A stretch of DNA of 64,000 bases from Undibacterium sp. CCC3.4. Its GTDB lineage: Bacteria > Pseudomonadota > Gammaproteobacteria > Burkholderiales > Burkholderiaceae_D. Location: contig NZ_CP133779.1 in the NCBI RefSeq assembly GCF_034347425.1, positions 124,001 through 188,000 on the forward strand, in the 5' to 3' direction. The first letter of the stretch is position 1, and every line of letters begins with the position of its first letter. A model generated the notes under the pieces. That model worked only from the letters and a program-made list of their open reading frames with translations. It did no database searches and had not been told where the DNA came from. Both the position numbers and the translations under genes were made by a program. Positions 23,273 through 31,815 of the stretch are shown piece by piece.

Positions 23273-25546
23273 ATGCGTAATTACTCTACCCGCCAACTGT
23301 TGACGGGCACCACCCGTTCGCTGATCGCGCTGGCCATTACCGCCGCGTTTCCTATCCACGCCGCCTGGGCACAAGAAGTCGCACCGGCAGCACAAAAAAA
23401 TGATGCAGTGAAACTCGAAACTGTCATCGTGACGGCCAACCGCCGCGCAGAAAACATTAAAGAAGTGCCGATGTCGATTTCTGCCATCAAAGGCGAGGCG
23501 CTCGATACTTATAATGCCAGCGGTCAAGACATTCGATTTTTGTCAGCGCGGGTACCGAGTTTGAACATCGAATCCGATTTCGGTCGTGCCTTCCCGCGTT
23601 TTTACATCCGTGGCTTAGGTAATACCGATTTCGATCTGAATGCTTCACAACCGGTCGGCTTGGTCTACGATGATATCGTGCAAGAAAGCCCTATGCTCAA
23701 AGGCTTTCCGGTGTTTGACGTGGAACAAGTGGAAGTGCTGCGCGGCCCGCAAGGTACTTTGTTCGGTCGCAACTCGCCGGCCGGCATCATCAAGTTTGAA
23801 TCGGCCAAACCGAGCAATCGTTTTGAAGGCTATGGCAGCGTCGGTTACGGTAACGATGGTGCCGTCAATCTCGAAGGTGCCGTTAATGTACCGCTCAACC
23901 AAGACTGGGCGATGCGCATTGCCGGTCAGGCACAAAGCCGCGACGACCGCGTGACCAATCCGCGCGCCACCGGCACCAAAACCTTTGAGGGTTACCACGA
24001 TAACGCCATGCGTCTGCAACTGGCTTATAAAAATGGTAATTTCAACGCCTTGTTCAATGTGCATGGCCGCGATATGGCAGGTAGTGCGACGCTGTTCCGC
24101 GCCAACATCATCAAAAAAGGTACGAATGATTTGGTACCAGGTTTTGATTACAGCAACTACCCTACCGACGGCATCAACCATCAAACTTTGAGCTCGTCCG
24201 GTGCCAGCGCCCGTCTGCGTTGGGATCTCGACGGTATGACCTTGCATTCGATCACAGGCTACGACCGCGCCAAGTTCTACAGCCGTGCCGACGTCGACGG
24301 CGGCTATGGCGCGGTGTTTACCGGCCAGGCTTCCGGCCCAGGCGTGATTCCCTTCCCGTCCGAAACGGCGGATGGTATGCCTTACCTGCGTCAGATCACT
24401 CAGGAAGTGCGACTCGAGTCCAACACCAAGGATGCTTTGCAATGGATCGCCGGCTTGTACTACTTCAGTGAAAATCTGCAAGTTGACAGCTTCGATTACA
24501 ACTCGCTGGGCGGCAATGTTCAGGATGGCTATGCGGTTCAACACCAGAATGCCAAATCGTATGCGGCTTTCGGTTCGCTCAACTACGCGGTCAATGATCG
24601 ATTGAAAGTACGCGGCGGTTTGCGCTACACCAGCGATAAGAAAGAGTTCGATGCCCAGCGTCAATGGACTCCAGGCAAGCCTATCAGCGCCGGTGGTACA
24701 GCCGTGCTGACGGCCAATCCGAGTTCGAACAACCTGACTTGGGATTTGAGCAGCAGCTATGCGCTCGACAAACAAACCAATGTGTTTGCGCGCGTCGCTA
24801 CCGGTTACCGTGCCCCGAGTATTCAAGGTCGCGTCTTGTTCGGCGATACCATTTCGGAAGCGAAATCGGAAACCACCTTGTCGTTTGAAGCTGGTATCAA
24901 ACAAGATATCCTCGACAATACGGCACGTCTGAGCGCCACGGTATTCCAATACACGGCCAAAGATTTGCAACTGACGGCAGGCAGCGGCGGCGTCAACCAG
25001 AATAAACTGGTCAATGCCGCCAAAGCCACTGGCCAAGGTATCGAACTCGATATGCAAGCCAATTTGAGCCGCAACTGGAAAGCGACCATCGGTGCCAGTT
25101 ACAATGAAACGCAAATCAAAGATCCTGGCCTGTTCGTTGCTGCCTGCGGCAATGGCTGCACGGTGACCAACGCAGCCGGTTCGGTCGCCGGCAGCACTTC
25201 GATCAATGGCAATCCCTTGCCACGCGCACCTAAATGGGTAGGCAACTTTACCCTGCGTTACAGTACGCAAATCGGCGAAGGCACGCTGTATGCCAATACC
25301 GATTGGGCTTACAAAGACAAATACAATATGTTCTTGTATGAAGCCAAGGAATACACGGCGAAGTCTTTGTTAGAAGGCGGTTTGCGCGTCGGTTACGTCT
25401 GGGCTGATGGAAAATATGAACTCGCTGCCTATGGTCGCAACATCACCAATAAACAGCAAGTCATCGCCGCCATCGACTTCAATAACTTGACTGGCATTTT
25501 GAATGAACCACGCAGCTACGGCGTGCAATTCAAAGCGAACTTTTAA
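23273..25546 (+). CDS. TonB-dependent outer-membrane receptor, possibly for a carbohydrate
   Basis: The protein (757 residues from MRNYSTRQLLTGTTRS) has a signal peptide ending near AAWAQ, then the TonB box-like LETVIVTANRR, a plug domain (VPMSISAIKGEAL, FYIRGLGNTDF, VEVLRGPQGTLFGRNSPAG) and a long beta-barrel ending in the canonical YGVQFKANF. It takes up a scarce substrate across the outer membrane using TonB energy. The LacI-type palindrome in its promoter hints at a sugar or oligosaccharide rather than iron, but the substrate is not visible in the protein. The start is uncertain by a few codons: ATGTCATTCATG offers two choices. Confidence 0.9.
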   Translation: MRNYSTRQLLTGTTRSLIALAITAAFPIHAAWAQEVAPAAQKNDAVKLETVIVTANRRAENIKEVPMSISAIKGEALDTYNASGQDIRFLSARVPSLNIESDFGRAFPRFYIRGLGNTDFDLNASQPVGLVYDDIVQESPMLKGFPVFDVEQVEVLRGPQGTLFGRNSPAGIIKFESAKPSNRFEGYGSVGYGNDGAVNLEGAVNVPLNQDWAMRIAGQAQSRDDRVTNPRATGTKTFEGYHDNAMRLQLAYKNGNFNALFNVHGRDMAGSATLFRANIIKKGTNDLVPGFDYSNYPTDGINHQTLSSSGASARLRWDLDGMTLHSITGYDRAKFYSRADVDGGYGAVFTGQASGPGVIPFPSETADGMPYLRQITQEVRLESNTKDALQWIAGLYYFSENLQVDSFDYNSLGGNVQDGYAVQHQNAKSYAAFGSLNYAVNDRLKVRGGLRYTSDKKEFDAQRQWTPGKPISAGGTAVLTANPSSNNLTWDLSSSYALDKQTNVFARVATGYRAPSIQGRVLFGDTISEAKSETTLSFEAGIKQDILDNTARLSATVFQYTAKDLQLTAGSGGVNQNKLVNAAKATGQGIELDMQANLSRNWKATIGASYNETQIKDPGLFVAACGNGCTVTNAAGSVAGSTSINGNPLPRAPKWVGNFTLRYSTQIGEGTLYANTDWAYKDKYNMFLYEAKEYTAKSLLEGGLRVGYVWADGKYELAAYGRNITNKQQVIAAIDFNNLTGILNEPRSYGVQFKANF

Positions 25547-25563
25547 TTGAGCCTTGCAGTCTG

Positions 25564-25603
25564 AAAAAAACGCGCCACGGTTTGCACCGGGCGCGTTTTT
25601 TTT
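25564..25603 (+). terminator. Terminator after the TonB-dependent receptor gene
   Basis: CGCGCC and GGCGCG pair around a 13-base loop with A7 before and T8 after, so the hairpin can also serve the convergent ybiB-like gene. Confidence 0.75.
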
Positions 25604-25621
25604 GAGGCAAGCGCGGCAAGC

Positions 25622-26623
25622 TTATCCGCCCTGCCCTTGCTTGATACGCCGAGCCACATCGATACACAAAGCGACTTGGCGGGCGATATTCGTCGGCACC
25701 GGCTGTTGACCGCACAGCACCTCACTGATCCATGCCGCCGTGCTGGCGGCATCAATCGCCGCTGGCACGGCGGCCGCTGGCCCACTCAGCAGTTCTTCCG
25801 TCTCCAACAAGACTTCGCGCTGCCCCTGATGTATCCAGTCTATGCGCTGGGCACGTCCGGTGCTGGCCACGGCTTCGCCTTCGGTACCACGCATCAGGAA
25901 CACTTCGCCGGCATCGGCCGGTGCGGCATGCAGCAAATACTCGCTGAGCATGTTCAAGTATTCGGGATGGGTATAGGAATTCAAGCGCAAGACGGGCGTC
26001 GTGAACGGTTGGAGTAATTTCACCAGGGTATGGGCCGAGTTGCGCACGCCTAAGATACGGCGCATGCTGAGCTGGTTTGCCAGTGCCGGTGATAAGGTTT
26101 GTATCGTCATGAACACCGGCTGCTGCGCCGCCATTTGCAAGGATACGTGCTCAGCCGATTGCGCGGCAGTGATGCCGAGGGCTGCAAAAATTTCGGCCGA
26201 GGTAACGCGACCGGGATCGTCTGCCACGCCGTGCACCAATACTGGCACGCCGGCTTGGGCCAACAACAGCGCGAGTAAGGGCGTTAAATTGGCTTTTTTG
26301 CGTGCGCCGTTATAACTCGGTATCACCACCGGTGCAAACTCGCTCTCGACTGGGGCGCTCAAGTCCAATAAAAAATCAGCGGCGGCAGCGAGAAAGCCAG
26401 CCACTTCGTCTACCGATTCGCCCTTGATACGCATGGACAGTAAAATCGCCCCGAGTTCCAGCTGCGAGACGCGTCCGGCCAGCATGGCCGCGTACAGGGT
26501 GGTGGCATCGACACGCGTCATATTACGTGCACCGTCTTTGCCACGGCCAATTTCTTTGATCCAGCGGGCGGCTGACAGCGGCTGCGCTGCGACGGCGTTC
26601 ATGCCAGTCGTGTGATTCATCAT
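25622..26623 (-). CDS. ybiB: YbiB/TrpD2-family DNA-binding protein
   Basis: The 333-residue protein has the two-domain fold pattern of anthranilate phosphoribosyltransferase: an N-terminal helical part (ARWIKEIGRGKDGARNMTRV, MLAGRVSQLELGAILLSMRI, KGESVDEVAGFLAA) and a glycosyltransferase-like domain (VVIPSYNGARKKANLTPLLA, GVPVLVHGVADDP). YbiB relatives bind nucleic acids without sequence preference and are linked to the SOS response in E. coli rather than to tryptophan synthesis. AAGGA lies eight bases before the chosen ATG. It is 14 bases after the EVE-domain gene and probably co-transcribed. Confidence 0.85.
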   Translation of the reverse strand: MMNHTTGMNAVAAQPLSAARWIKEIGRGKDGARNMTRVDATTLYAAMLAGRVSQLELGAILLSMRIKGESVDEVAGFLAAAADFLLDLSAPVESEFAPVVIPSYNGARKKANLTPLLALLLAQAGVPVLVHGVADDPGRVTSAEIFAALGITAAQSAEHVSLQMAAQQPVFMTIQTLSPALANQLSMRRILGVRNSAHTLVKLLQPFTTPVLRLNSYTHPEYLNMLSEYLLHAAPADAGEVFLMRGTEGEAVASTGRAQRIDWIHQGQREVLLETEELLSGPAAAVPAAIDAASTAAWISEVLCGQQPVPTNIARQVALCIDVARRIKQGQGG

Positions 26624-26637
26624 GTTCTTTATCCTTA

Positions 26638-27090
26638 TCATTCCAGCAGTGCCAGCACGGCCTGCCATTGTGCCGCACTGACCGGCGTGATTGACAAGCG
26701 GCTGCCTTTTTGCAGTAGCGGCATATCGCTCAAGGCCGGCGTGGCGCGCATTTCGCTCAGACTGAGCAGACGCGTTTTGCGCTGCGCCTGCAGATCGACC
26801 ATGATCCAACGCGGCTGTACCGGCGTCGATTTGGCGTCGTAGTAGCGGCTGGCCGGGTCGAATTGGGTGTGATCGGGATAGGCCGTACTGATTACTTGCG
26901 CCAAACCGGCAATGCCGGGGGTGGCGCAGCTGGAGTGATAAAACAGTACGCCGTCACCGGGCTGCATAGCGTCACGCATAAAATTACGCGCTTGGTAATT
27001 GCGCACCCCGAACCACGGCACGGCTGACAGCGCCAGCGCGTCGTCGATACTCAGTTCTGCCGGTTCCGATTTCATCAACCAGTAAGCCAT
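26638..27090 (-). CDS. EVE-domain protein
   Basis: The 150-residue protein is a complete EVE domain: MAYWLMKSEPAELSIDDAL, WFGVRNYQARNFMRDAMQPG, DGVLFYHSSCATPGIAGLAQ, and WIMVDLQAQRKTRLLSLSEM. The fold belongs to the PUA/YTH/ASCH group and is thought to recognise modified bases in RNA or DNA. Its position beside 6S RNA and zapA is common in betaproteobacteria. Confidence 0.92.
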   Translation of the reverse strand: MAYWLMKSEPAELSIDDALALSAVPWFGVRNYQARNFMRDAMQPGDGVLFYHSSCATPGIAGLAQVISTAYPDHTQFDPASRYYDAKSTPVQPRWIMVDLQAQRKTRLLSLSEMRATPALSDMPLLQKGSRLSITPVSAAQWQAVLALLE

Positions 27091-27144
27091 GCCACTCCAT
27101 CCGCTGAAAAAAACCTGATTACCGCACCGGTAACGCCAAGGTGC

Positions 27145-27177
27145 ATAAAAAAACGGCTGTCATGAATGACAGCCGTT
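27145..27177 (-). terminator. Terminator of the 6S RNA transcript
   Basis: On the minus strand AACGGCTGTCAT-TC-ATGACAGCCGTT is a perfect 12-base hairpin followed by T7. Confidence 0.9.
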
Positions 27178-27182
27178 CAAAA

Positions 27183-27364
27183 ATAAGTCCCCACCGATGC
27201 CGCTATGCCGGCATCCTGAACCTGAGGGTTCAAGTTGGCTACGGTCAGTTCCGTTTCGGGTTCATCGGGCTAGCGACGCTCACACCCACAGAACAATATC
27301 CCGCGGCCTATGCACATAAATGGTTCAAGGAATATATGGCATTGGCGAGCACGGCAGGGAATTG
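27183..27364 (-). ncRNA. ssrS: 6S RNA
   Basis: The region fits the betaproteobacterial 6S RNA. The terminal stem pairs TCCCTGCCG at the 5' end (27352-27360) with CGGTGGGGA at the 3' end (27188-27196). The 3' half contains the conserved segment AACUUGAACC-CUC-AGGUUCAGG and a GC-rich hairpin GCCGGCAUAGCGGC. It lies downstream of zapA, the usual place of ssrS, and ends in a strong terminator. 6S RNA mimics an open promoter and holds sigma-70 RNA polymerase in stationary phase. The ends are estimated to within a few bases. Confidence 0.85.
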
Positions 27365-27430
27365 AAGTTTACTCCCAAATACTGTGGCAGGGGAAGCGAT
27401 TTCAATTAATTTAAATAATCTAGGGGCGGT

Positions 27431-27757
27431 TCAAAATAGTTTTTCTTGCGCATTCAAAGCTTGGTCCATCAACACATGCATGTGTTCCATCTTTTGCTTG
27501 ACTTCCGACATGGACATCCCCGACAAAGGACCTTCCGGCGACTTGGTTGCCAACAGTTCAGTCGTCATGCCTAGCGCTGCCATCACGGCGATGCGGTCGG
27601 TGCCTTTGACTTTGGAAGAGTCGCGCAGGGCCGTCATTTTCGCATCGAGAAACGCGGCCGCTTCGCGCAGCGCGCGGTCTTCGCCTTCGCGGCAGGACAG
27701 CTTGTAGCTCTGTGCCATGATGGTGACGTCGACCTGGATCACTTTTTTATCGCTCAT
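27431..27757 (-). CDS. zapA: Cell division protein ZapA
   Basis: The 108-residue protein has the ZapA pattern: an N-terminal globular part (VIQVDVTIMAQSYKLSCREG, ALREAAAFLDAKMTALRD) and a C-terminal coiled coil (MSEVKQKMEHMHVLMDQALN). ZapA cross-links FtsZ filaments at the division site. The ATG overlaps the stop of the upstream zapB-like gene by four bases, and 6S RNA follows. Confidence 0.92.
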   Translation of the reverse strand: MSDKKVIQVDVTIMAQSYKLSCREGEDRALREAAAFLDAKMTALRDSSKVKGTDRIAVMAALGMTTELLATKSPEGPLSGMSMSEVKQKMEHMHVLMDQALNAQEKLF

Positions 27758-27975
27758 ACTGCTTCCTCATCTTCAATGATTTCGGCCGGCAGTTGGCTGA
27801 GCAAAGCGCTGGTACGCGCATGCGCCTCTTGCATGCGCTGTTGCATACCCAGATTTTGTGCCGTCAAGGTAAGCAGTTCATGGCGCAGACCGGCATTTTC
27901 CGCGCGCAGGGCATGCGTGAGCTCAGAGAGTTTGGCGACTTTTTCAGCTAGCAATTGAAAATCGGAAATCATCAT
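27754..27975 (-). CDS. zapB: ZapB-like coiled-coil division protein (DUF904 type)
   Basis: The 73-residue protein is almost one continuous coiled coil (FQLLAEKVAKLSELTHALRA, ENAGLRHELLTLTAQNLGMQ). Its length and linkage to zapA through an ATGA overlap fit the ZapB/DUF904 proteins, which join ZapA-FtsZ assemblies. Sequence conservation in this class is low, so the call relies on architecture and context. Confidence 0.8.
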   Translation of the reverse strand: MMISDFQLLAEKVAKLSELTHALRAENAGLRHELLTLTAQNLGMQQRMQEAHARTSALLSQLPAEIIEDEEAV

Positions 27976-28370
27976 AGATATTTAAAGGACAGCAACAAAT
28001 CTGGACTCTCATTATACGAGCAATTTTTCGGCGCGCAGTCGTTCCGATGGCTGCGGAAGTGAAAATGACTGAAAAAAATCGTCACAGTACTAAACAAATG
28101 GATACATTCTGTCTGTTGAATGCCTATTTTTTGTGAGTGAGAACACAAATTGTCCGTTTGCATCCCACATTTTTTAAAAATAGGTTATTATTTGGCGTCT
28201 GGCCGACCACGCTTGACTCGACGCTGGCGTAGCAATGGTGAAATTTATCCGCGCCATTGAATTACTATCAATCGCCACCAGATTCAACACTGAATATGGC
28301 GATTTGCCAAGACATTCCGCTATTCTGTGGCGCTGTTACCCCTTAATTTTTCCCTCTCGACGAGGATCCC
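27976..28370. other. Intergenic region between zapB and trxA
   Basis: This 395-base space must hold the divergent promoters of zapBA (minus) and trxA (plus). A run of AT-rich sequence with TTGCAT near 28157 and several -10-like boxes around 28180-28192 (TAGGTTATTATTTGG) could be the trxA promoter. I see no coding potential, repeat or strong hairpin. Confidence 0.35.
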
Positions 28371-28697
28371 ATGAGCGAAAACATCAAACATGTAAGCGAT
28401 GCTTCTTTTGAAGCTGACGTATTAAAATCCGATCTGCCGGTATTGGTCGACTTCTGGGCCGAATGGTGTGGTCCGTGCAAGATGATTGCGCCTATTCTGG
28501 AAGAAGTTGCAAAAGAATATGGCGGCAAAATCGTGATCGCGAAACTCGATGTCGATGCGAACCAGGCTATTCCTGCTCAATTCGGTATCCGTGGCATCCC
28601 GACCCTGATCTTGTTTAAAAACGGCGCGGTTGCCGCGCAAAAAGTCGGTGCGCTGGCCAAAGGCCAACTGACTGCGTTTATCGACGCCAATATTTAA
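28371..28697 (+). CDS. trxA: Thioredoxin
   Basis: The 108-residue protein is a classical thioredoxin: [20 protein letters not shown] with the redox WCGPC, the cis-proline [14 protein letters not shown], and C-terminal [16 protein letters not shown]. It reduces cytoplasmic disulfides with electrons from thioredoxin reductase. GAGGATCCC precedes the ATG. rho follows 190 bases downstream on the same strand, a widespread pairing. Confidence 0.97.
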   Translation: MSENIKHVSDASFEADVLKSDLPVLVDFWAEWCGPCKMIAPILEEVAKEYGGKIVIAKLDVDANQAIPAQFGIRGIPTLILFKNGAVAAQKVGALAKGQLTAFIDANI

Positions 28698-28885
28698 GCT
28701 CTGCACCGTCACTGTGACCGAAACCAGCAACATGGTTTTTCGGCCCAGTGATGGCAGGTAGGCGCCGCAGCGATGTGAGCGACACCAGAAATACATTAAT
28801 CAAACAATACAAATAACTATTCTGTTTATTCTGTAATTCCTCTGCTCACTCCCCCACCCCATACTCCCATCCCGGGACACTCACC

Positions 28886-30148
28886 ATGCATCTATCTGAA
28901 TTAAAAGCCTTACACGTATCGGCATTGCTCGAAATGGCTGTAGGGCTTGACATCGACAACGCCGCTCGTATGCGCAAGCAAGAGCTGATGTTCGCGATCT
29001 TGAAAAAACGTGCCAAATCAGGCGAACAAATTTTCGGCGACGGCGCCCTTGAAGTCCTGCCCGATGGCTTTGGCTTCTTGCGCTCGCCGGATGCCAGTTA
29101 CATGGCTTCGACCGACGATATTTATATTTCGCCGTCACAAATCCGTCGTTTCAACCTGCATACCGGTGATTCCATCGAAGGTGAAGTGCGTACGCCGAAA
29201 GACGGCGAACGGTATTTCGCGCTGGTGAAGGTAGATAAAGTTAACGGCGAATCGCCGGAAGCCTCGAAACACCGTATTCTGTTTGAAAATCTGACACCGC
29301 TGCACCCGAACAAAGTGTTAACGCTGGAACGCGAAATGCGCGGCGAAGAAAACACCACTGGCCGTATCATCGACATGATCGCCCCTATCGGTCGCGGTCA
29401 GCGCGGCTTGCTGGTGGCGTCGCCGAAATCTGGTAAATCGGTCATGCTGCAGCACATCGCCCATGCCATCACCACCAATCACCCTGACGTCACGCTGATC
29501 GTTCTGCTGATCGACGAACGGCCAGAAGAAGTCACCGAAATGCAGCGTTCTGTGCGCGGCGAAGTAGTCGCCTCGACCTTTGATGAACCGGCCACGCGCC
29601 ACGTTCAAGTCGCTGAAATGGTGCTGGAAAAAGCCAAGCGTTTGGTTGAAATGAAAAAAGATGTGGTCATCTTGCTCGATTCGATCACTCGTCTGGCACG
29701 CGCCTACAATACCGTCATCCCGGCATCGGGCAAGGTGCTCACCGGTGGTGTTGATGCCAACGCATTGCAACGCCCGAAACGCTTCTTTGGTGCTGCGCGC
29801 AATATCGAAGAAGGCGGCTCGCTGACCATCATCGCAACGGCCCTGATCGAAACCGGCAGCCGTATGGATGACGTGATCTACGAAGAATTTAAAGGTACCG
29901 GCAACATGGAAGTCCATCTCGAGCGCCGTCTGGCCGAGAAACGTGTTTATCCATCGATCAACCTGAACAAATCCGGCACACGTCGCGAAGAGTTGCTGAT
30001 CAAAGCAGAACAACTGCAAAAAATCTGGATACTGCGTAAGTTGCTCTATAGCATGGACGAAATCGAAGCGATGGAATTCATCCTCGACAAGATGAAAGCC
30101 ACCAAGAACAACGGCGAGTTCTTCGAGATGATGCGACGAGGGGGATAA
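28886..30148 (+). CDS. rho: Transcription termination factor Rho
   Basis: The 420-residue protein has the complete Rho layout: N-terminal helical domain ([20 protein letters not shown]), cold-shock-like RNA-binding domain ([20 protein letters not shown]), the P-loop [16 protein letters not shown], Walker [17 protein letters not shown], and the Q/R-loop region near the C-terminus. It has no inserted N-terminal domain. It ends transcription by translocating along RNA. Confidence 0.97.
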   Translation: MHLSELKALHVSALLEMAVGLDIDNAARMRKQELMFAILKKRAKSGEQIFGDGALEVLPDGFGFLRSPDASYMASTDDIYISPSQIRRFNLHTGDSIEGEVRTPKDGERYFALVKVDKVNGESPEASKHRILFENLTPLHPNKVLTLEREMRGEENTTGRIIDMIAPIGRGQRGLLVASPKSGKSVMLQHIAHAITTNHPDVTLIVLLIDERPEEVTEMQRSVRGEVVASTFDEPATRHVQVAEMVLEKAKRLVEMKKDVVILLDSITRLARAYNTVIPASGKVLTGGVDANALQRPKRFFGAARNIEEGGSLTIIATALIETGSRMDDVIYEEFKGTGNMEVHLERRLAEKRVYPSINLNKSGTRREELLIKAEQLQKIWILRKLLYSMDEIEAMEFILDKMKATKNNGEFFEMMRRGG

Positions 30149-30232
30149 GGCAGGGGTTTCGTCACGCATGCGTGGTGCCTGCCGCATCGAAGCGGCATGC
30201 TTGCCGCGCCAAAAACAGCACAGCACCACAAC

Positions 30233-30262
30233 AGCCCTTGTCGCAAGCCAAGGGCTTTTTTA
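30233..30262 (+). terminator. rho terminator
   Basis: AGCCCTTG and CAAGGGCT form a perfect 8-base stem followed by T6, about 85 bases after the rho stop. Confidence 0.8.
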
Positions 30263-30300
30263 CGTCTGAAATAAAGCAGCGCCGGCACGTAAGGCCGACG

Positions 30301-30331
30301 TAAAAACTGCGCGGACAAGCCGCGCAGTTTT
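30301..30331 (-). terminator. Terminator of the RND efflux operon
   Basis: AAAACTGCGCGG and CCGCGCAGTTTT form a hairpin with a short loop; on the minus strand it is followed by a T-run, directly after the outer-membrane factor gene. Confidence 0.8.
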
Positions 30332-30370
30332 CATCCAATATCGTCAAGAGTGACGATCAGAGCCTGGCCA

Positions 30371-31813
30371 TTACTTCTCAGCCAGCAATGCCTGCATATC
30401 CCAACCACCACCCAAGGCTTGGTTCAAACTGACCACCGCACTCAGATGTGCACGCTGGGTATCGATCAAGGCCACTTGGGCTTGCCACAGATCGCGTTGC
30501 GCATTAAGCACTTCGAGATAGCTGCTGTAACCATTCTTATGCCGCAACTGCGCTAAGCGCAATGAATCTTGCAAAGCCGACACACGACGCTGTCCCGAGT
30601 GATAAATTTGCTCACTGGCGGTACTAGCTGTCAAAGCATCATGCACATCGCGGAAGGCCGATTGCACGGCTTGCACGTACTGCGCCAGCGCTTGGTTTTT
30701 ACGCGCATCAGCGCCTTCGACCAGAGCGCCGATGGCACCGGCACGAAATACCGGCTGGACCAAATTAGCACCGAGATTCCACAACATTGACGCCGGATCG
30801 ATCAGATTATGCACCCCTTGCGATTCATAGCCGACCGAACTGGTCAGCTTAAGCGTAGGAAAGTACAAGGCCTTGGCTTGACCGACATCGGCATTGGCGG
30901 CAACCAGCGATTGTTCCGCGGCGATCAGATCGGGGCGACGGTTCAAAACATCCGATGGCAGCTCGGCCGGCATACGCAGTTGTTGATACAAATTGGCGAT
31001 ATCGCTGCCACGTGCAATCACCGGCTGCGCAATCGCGGCCGGACTACGACCGAGCAAGAGCGCGATGGCCGCTTCGGTATTGGCGACGCTTTGACGCGCT
31101 TGTGCCAAACTGATTTCAGCCGCAGCCGCTTCGGAATCGGCCACATGCAGTTCGAGCTCACCGATGCTGCCGGCGGCGAACAACTTGCGTTGCAAACGCA
31201 GGGTTTCCACCCGCGCTTGCAGCGTACCTTCAGCCAGCGCCAACTCGGCATCACTGGCACGCAGGGTGAAGTAGTTTTGCGCCAGCGTGCTGTAAAGACT
31301 GGTCAGCACGACGCCACGGTTAGCTACTTGCGACAACAAGCGCGCCCGCGCCGCTTCATCGGCACGGCTGAGTTTGCCCCATAAATCGAGCTCATACGAG
31401 GCGCTCAGACCGACTTGGTAATCGCGGCTGTATGGATCGGTACCAGGGGCAATCTTGCCGGCATTTTGGCTGGTGCGCAACTTGCTCGCACTCAGAGTCG
31501 CGTCGACGGTCGGATAACGATTCGATTTGGCACCGACTGCCAGTGCACGTGCTTCGTCAATCCGCGCCGTGGCCAGTAACAAATTCTGATTGCCATGGCG
31601 AGCTTCTTCCAACAAGGCGTCGAGCACCGGGTCTTGAAAGCTTTTCCACCAGGCGGCGTAATCGACCTCGGCCGTGACCAACTTGGTAGCCGGCAGCGCG
31701 ATGGCGCTTGGCGTATCGAGCTGCGGACGCTGATAATCCGGCGCCAGCGAGGTGCAGCCTGCCAACAGCATACTGGCTGCCAGCGTCGTGAACATAAAAG
31801 GGGTTTTCAACAT
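30371..31813 (-). CDS. oprM: RND efflux outer-membrane factor (OprM/NodT type lipoprotein)
   Basis: The 480-residue protein has a lipoprotein signal (MLKTPFMFTTLAASMLLAGC) and the paired outer-membrane efflux protein repeats, each with coiled-coil alpha-barrel helices (SYELDLWGKLSRADEAARAR, LRHKNGYSSYLEVLNAQRDL). It forms the trimeric exit duct of the tripartite pump. It starts two bases after the stop of the inner-membrane pump gene, so the three genes form one operon. Confidence 0.93.
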   Translation of the reverse strand: MLKTPFMFTTLAASMLLAGCTSLAPDYQRPQLDTPSAIALPATKLVTAEVDYAAWWKSFQDPVLDALLEEARHGNQNLLLATARIDEARALAVGAKSNRYPTVDATLSASKLRTSQNAGKIAPGTDPYSRDYQVGLSASYELDLWGKLSRADEAARARLLSQVANRGVVLTSLYSTLAQNYFTLRASDAELALAEGTLQARVETLRLQRKLFAAGSIGELELHVADSEAAAAEISLAQARQSVANTEAAIALLLGRSPAAIAQPVIARGSDIANLYQQLRMPAELPSDVLNRRPDLIAAEQSLVAANADVGQAKALYFPTLKLTSSVGYESQGVHNLIDPASMLWNLGANLVQPVFRAGAIGALVEGADARKNQALAQYVQAVQSAFRDVHDALTASTASEQIYHSGQRRVSALQDSLRLAQLRHKNGYSSYLEVLNAQRDLWQAQVALIDTQRAHLSAVVSLNQALGGGWDMQALLAEK

Positions 31814-31815
31814 CG

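Noticed and set aside
23645..25270. 541-codon minus-strand frame opposite the TonB-dependent receptor gene
   Set aside because: Antisense shadow of a gene with clear receptor motifs; no ribosome-binding site and no recognisable domain.
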